From: Rhizobium lentis | GTDB taxonomy: Bacteria; Pseudomonadota; Alphaproteobacteria; Rhizobiales; Rhizobiaceae | Assembly: GCF_017352135.1 (NCBI RefSeq) | Contig: NZ_CP071455.1 | Location: 744,001-808,000 of the forward strand | Direction: 5' to 3' | DNA length: 64,000 bases | In this document: piece by piece, positions 60,845 through 64,000 of the stretch | How the letters are laid out: every line of letters begins with the position of its first letter | How positions within the stretch are numbered: the stretch's first letter is position 1 | The notes under the pieces: model-generated | What the model saw: only the letters and a program-made list of their open reading frames with translations | Database searches by the model: none | What the model was told of the DNA's origin: nothing | Translations under genes and position numbers: made by a program

Positions 60845-61788
60845 TCAGTGGGAAAATGGATGTCGCGAGGTTGGCGGACGAACCCGCGGCCGGATCGTCT
60901 CGTCAGTCATCGGGTAAACGAGAAAGAGCGGTATTGGTGAAGCGTGTGCTGAAGGAGCCTCTGGTCCATTTCCTTCTGCTCGCGCTGCTCATCTTCGCGG
61001 GTTACGGGCTCTTAGGCGCCGATGCGGAAGACGCGCCGGACAGCATCGTCATCACGGTGCCGAAGATCGAGCAGATCGCCACCGTGTTCACGAAAACCTG
61101 GCAGCGCCCGCCGACAGCCGAGGAACTGAAGGGCCTAATCGATGATCAGGTGAAGGAGGAAATTCTGGTACGCCAGGCGCTGGAACTCAAGCTTGACAAG
61201 GACGACACAGTAATTCGCCGCCGGTTGCGCCAGAAGATCGAATTTCTGAATGCCGCTGACGCCGAAGCGCTGACGGCAACCGATGCGGAACTCGACGCCT
61301 TCTTGAAGGCAAATCCAGCCGTGTTCGAGATCGATCCGATGCTGTCATTCCAGCAAATCGTTCTGGATGGCCAGCGGCACGGAGAAGCAATCGAACAAAA
61401 CGCGGCCGCTATCCTCGAAGTATTGTTGAGCCAGCCTGCGGCCGATCCCGCTTCGCTTGGCGATGCCTCCCTGCTCCCACCGGAGCTTCCACTTACGAGC
61501 AAGACTTCGATCGGCAAGACCTTCGGCGCTGACTTTGCGGAAGAACTCGACAAGATCCCGGTAGGCCGGTGGGCTGGTCCTGTCAAATCCGCCTTCGGGC
61601 TGCACCTGATCCGCGTGACGGAGCGTGTGCCCGGGCACGTGCCGGCGCTCAACGAGATTCGCGATGCCGTTGCGCGAGAGTGGACGAACGCTAAACGCAA
61701 AGAACTCGAGGACCAGCGCTTCGCCGTGCTCCTCAAGCGCTATGTGGTGCGGATCGAAAGTCCGACCGGCGCGGGAGCCGGTCCATGA
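60841..61788 (+). CDS. PpiC/parvulin-type peptidyl-prolyl isomerase, membrane-anchored
   Basis: 315 residues if the GTG at 60841 is used (ATG at 60856 is possible). After about 35 polar residues comes one membrane helix (LVHFLLLALLIFAGYGLLGA), then a periplasmic domain with a helical SurA/PrsA-like chaperone part and a parvulin domain (PMLSFQQIVLD then WAGPVKSAFGLHLIRVTERV). It likely folds periplasmic proteins. Its stop overlaps the next start (ATGA), and it overlaps DUF3604 upstream, so the three genes are translationally coupled. Its client could be DUF3604 (inference). Confidence 0.88.
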   Translation: MISGKMDVARLADEPAAGSSRQSSGKRERAVLVKRVLKEPLVHFLLLALLIFAGYGLLGADAEDAPDSIVITVPKIEQIATVFTKTWQRPPTAEELKGLIDDQVKEEILVRQALELKLDKDDTVIRRRLRQKIEFLNAADAEALTATDAELDAFLKANPAVFEIDPMLSFQQIVLDGQRHGEAIEQNAAAILEVLLSQPAADPASLGDASLLPPELPLTSKTSIGKTFGADFAEELDKIPVGRWAGPVKSAFGLHLIRVTERVPGHVPALNEIRDAVAREWTNAKRKELEDQRFAVLLKRYVVRIESPTGAGAGP

Positions 61789-62780
61789 TGCGGTTCGGGG
61801 CCTTGCTGGCGGTGCTTGTCCCGCTCTTGCTGGCCGTGTCCGCGGTGGCTCACGAAATCAGGCCGGCCTATCTCGACCTGCGAGAAACGGCGCGCGACGG
61901 GTTCGCAGTTGTGTGGAAAGTTCCCGCGCAGGGCAACATGCGCCTCAGTCTCGATGCAGTTTTGCCGAAACCTTGCATCGAAAAGGCCGAACGAGAGAGA
62001 TCGATCGGCAGCAGCGCCTATTTGGAGCGCTGGACCGTCACCTGCACAGGCGGATTGAAGGGCGGCCAGATTACCATTGAGGGGCTCAGGTCGACGATGA
62101 CGGAAGCGCTCGTTCGCATCGAATATCAGAGCGGTGACACCGAGGTCGTCCGCGTCATGCCGGACGCCCCCTCCTTCATCGTGGCGGGGGCAAAGAGCAG
62201 CCTCGATGTTGTTCGAACCTACTTCGTGCTGGGCGTCGACCACATTCTCTCGGGCCTTGATCATCTGTTGTTCGTTCTCGCCCTGATGCTGCTCATTCGA
62301 GATTGCCGGAAGCTGGTCAAGACGATCACCGCGTTTACCGTCGCACACAGCATAACGCTGGCCGGAGCATCGCTCGGATATTTCAGTTTGCCGCAGAAGC
62401 CGGTCGAAGCGACGATCGCCCTCAGCATAGCTTTCGTCGCGAGCGAACTGGTCAGAATGAAGCCGGGCGAAAGGCGGCTCTCCGAGAGCTACCCCTGGAT
62501 CGTGGCCTTCGCATTCGGGCTGCTGCACGGTTTCGGCTTTGCCGGCGCGCTGAAGGAAATCGGCTTGCCGCAATCCGACGTGCCGCTGAGCCTGCTGACA
62601 TTCAATCTGGGCGTCGAGGCGGGACAACTCATCTTTGTCGCCGCGGCGCTGGTCGTGCTTCGGGCAGCAGGCACTCTAAGCACGATAAAGCCCGCGCCTG
62701 CGCGTCAGTTCGGCGCCTATATGATCGGGACTGCCGCGATGCTGTGGCTGATTTCGCGGATCGCCTTGTTGACGGCGTGA
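61785..62780 (+). CDS. HupE/UreJ-2 family membrane protein
   Basis: 331 residues. A signal peptide ends near AVAHE, with EIRPAYLDLRET at the mature start; then a periplasmic domain of about 140 residues, and six or so membrane helices with conserved histidines: GVDHILSGLDHLLFVLALML, AHSITLAGASLGYF, LLHGFGFAGALKEIGLP. HupE/UreJ-like proteins are linked to nickel or other metal transport. No hydrogenase or urease gene lies in the window. It is the last gene of the coupled DUF3604-PpiC-HupE/UreJ operon. Confidence 0.9.
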   Translation: MMRFGALLAVLVPLLLAVSAVAHEIRPAYLDLRETARDGFAVVWKVPAQGNMRLSLDAVLPKPCIEKAERERSIGSSAYLERWTVTCTGGLKGGQITIEGLRSTMTEALVRIEYQSGDTEVVRVMPDAPSFIVAGAKSSLDVVRTYFVLGVDHILSGLDHLLFVLALMLLIRDCRKLVKTITAFTVAHSITLAGASLGYFSLPQKPVEATIALSIAFVASELVRMKPGERRLSESYPWIVAFAFGLLHGFGFAGALKEIGLPQSDVPLSLLTFNLGVEAGQLIFVAAALVVLRAAGTLSTIKPAPARQFGAYMIGTAAMLWLISRIALLTA

Positions 62781-62861
62781 ACAGCGCGTCCAGTGAACGC
62801 CTCATGCCCTTGTTCGATATGATCGTGCTCCCGGTCAAGCGGGGAGGCCAGCTCGGTTTCT

Positions 62862-63423
62862 GAGAATGCGATTAAGGCACCCGCCCAGAAGGCGATCGGG
62901 GCGGCGAAACAGGAGATTGTTCCGTCCCTGATCGTAATGAACTCCGATGGCGCAAGCCTGAAGGGAACGACCCTGACGCTCAACGGCATCTCGCTCAATT
63001 CGATCATTTCCGCCGACCGCCCTGTCCGGTCGGCCGGTCACGGGCTGACCAAACATCTTTTGGAGGAGTGGGCGCCGGGCGGCGATTTTGAGAAGGACCC
63101 GCCGAACGCAACGGTTTCGGTCTTCGACAGGGAGGCGTCGACCGTCGAAGACGCTGTGGCAGTCCTCAAGGATCCGAAGTTCTCGGGCGACACGCTCACC
63201 TTCACCGTCGACATTCAAAGCCGACGGCCCTGCGTCGATCTTCATTCACATCATCGGGCTGCCGCGCACCCCGGTGTCATTCGCGGGGGCTGCCAGGCGG
63301 ACAGCTTGGCGCGGTGCCTGGTATGCGGGTGCGGCCGCGGGTGCCGCTTACGGAGCTGCCCCATACTGCCGCCCGCCATACCCGCCGCCGGCCTGCGGCT
63401 ACTATCCCTATCCGCCCTGCTAA
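62862..63423 (+). pseudogene. Frameshifted gene for a conserved rhizobial envelope-type protein
   Basis: Frame 1 from about 62862 reads PSLIVMNSDGASLKGTTLTL, SLNSIISADRPVRSAGHGLT, HLLEEWAPGGDF and on to DTLTFTVDIQ near 63218; the protein then continues in another frame with FKADGPASIFIHIIGLPRTP, ARRTAWRGAWYAG and a Gly/Ala/Pro/Tyr-rich end to TAA at 63421-63423. A short deletion or frameshift at about 63216-63225 joins them. No start codon is evident just before 62862. I recognise the protein only as a type found in rhizobia, not by function. Confidence 0.55.
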
Positions 63424-63715
63424 TAGGACAGAGCAGCCAACATTGCGCAGCACTCTGCATGAGATGGGAGGAAAGGTGATGGGCCTGCATGGAGCTGCAC
63501 GGAAAGTGGCACTTGGAATCGTCGTGTCTCGCCAGCGGCGGGTCTGCGCTATACCAATTTCCACTCGATCAATCATCTGGCAAATCGTCGCGAAAGAATG
63601 TAACCATAAGTTACTTAAGTACTTTCGATTTTTCCTGCAGATTGCCTATCGGCGAATTGAGATTGGTAGGTCTTGGCGTTAATCGGTCGCCGACGACGGG
63701 GGAGCGGAGTCGATC

Positions 63716-64000
63716 ATGAAAGCTATTCTTGTGCCTGTAGTTGTGTTTTGCGCCGGCCTTGCGATCGCATCGCCTGGCTGGTCGGCGGACGTCGCGCCAC
63801 TGGCGCCGGAGGCGAAGGTGGTCGAAAGCCCGACCGGATGGACAATCACAGCCGCGCCATATTTCTGGGCTGCCGGGATTTCCGGAGATACGGCGCAGTT
63901 CGGATTACCGGAGGTTCACATCGACTCCAGCTTTAGCGATATTCTGCAGAATCTGGACTTTGCCTTCATGGGAGCCGGCGAGGCACGATATGACCGTTAC
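63716..64000 (+). CDS. Putative outer-membrane beta-barrel protein (3' cut by window edge)
   Basis: At least 95 residues; ATG at 63716 after GGGGGAGCGGAG. Signal peptide of about 23 residues (MKAILVPVVVFCAGLAIASP then GWSAD). Then alternating strands (GWTITAAPYFWAAGISGDTA, then IDSSFSDILQNLDFAFMGAG) typical of an outer-membrane porin-like protein. The gene continues past the edge. No neighbour in view tells the role. Confidence 0.7.
   Translation, partial: MKAILVPVVVFCAGLAIASPGWSADVAPLAPEAKVVESPTGWTITAAPYFWAAGISGDTAQFGLPEVHIDSSFSDILQNLDFAFMGAGEARYDRY

Overview
The window reads as chromosome or large-replicon DNA of a fast-growing rhizobium (Rhizobium/Agrobacterium group, Alphaproteobacteria). 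This rests on protein resemblance (inference), dense G+C-rich coding in both strands, and two kinds of regulatory site seen directly: EcfG/RpoE2-type general stress promoters (GGAAC-N17-GTT) before two small stress-type genes, and a FixK/FNR-type box before a three-gene operon. No rRNA, tRNA, CRISPR array, intact insertion sequence, integrase or replication origin was seen.

Layout. 0-2.1 kb: two members of a signal/TPR protein family, one cut by the left edge; a third copy lies at 11.0-12.8 kb. 2.4-6.4 kb: a minus-strand operon of SulP anion transporter, PPK2 polyphosphate kinase and AI-2E family membrane protein. 7.0-10.8 kb: a DUF3300/DUF2950 exported pair, a CYTH triphosphatase-like protein and small unknowns. 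12.9-18.2 kb: a lipoprotein alpha/beta hydrolase, an MscS-type channel, and a small membrane protein plus HlyD-like adaptor that resemble YibI/YibH. 18.3-32.2 kb looks like a plasticity zone: a tripartite RND efflux pump with its own two-component system, three short-chain dehydrogenases, an AraC-type regulator, and broken genes (cupin tail, frameshifted xdhC, IS66 and IS630 remnants). 32.3-34.2 kb: a second divergent AraC/SDR pair.

34.4-37.9 kb: a minus-strand operon, panB-like, a membrane desaturase fragment fused to a Rieske ferredoxin tail, a ferredoxin reductase, purU and a truncated folD. It looks like a one-carbon/oxygenase pathway that has suffered at least two deletions. 38.3-44.2 kb: a CYTH-CHAD protein, then surface polysaccharide genes (sugar transferase, FlaA1/CapD-like dehydratase, O-antigen ligase-like protein). 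44.4-45.1 kb: stress-type small genes behind an EcfG promoter. 45.3-47.3 kb: GntR regulator and mannonate dehydratase (hexuronate catabolism). 47.3-50.9 kb: TetR regulator divergent from an EmrAB-type pump. 51.0-58.5 kb: aldose epimerase-like protein, DUF6665, ABC-F ATPase, small membrane proteins including a DUF1328 gene with its own EcfG promoter and terminator, DUF992, GNAT, and a LysR/EamA divergent pair.

58.8-62.8 kb: a FixK-type box sits at class II spacing before a tightly coupled operon of DUF3604, PpiC-type peptidyl-prolyl isomerase and HupE/UreJ-like membrane protein. Its function is not established and it is the best candidate here for an undescribed system. The window ends with a frameshifted gene and the start of a putative outer-membrane protein.
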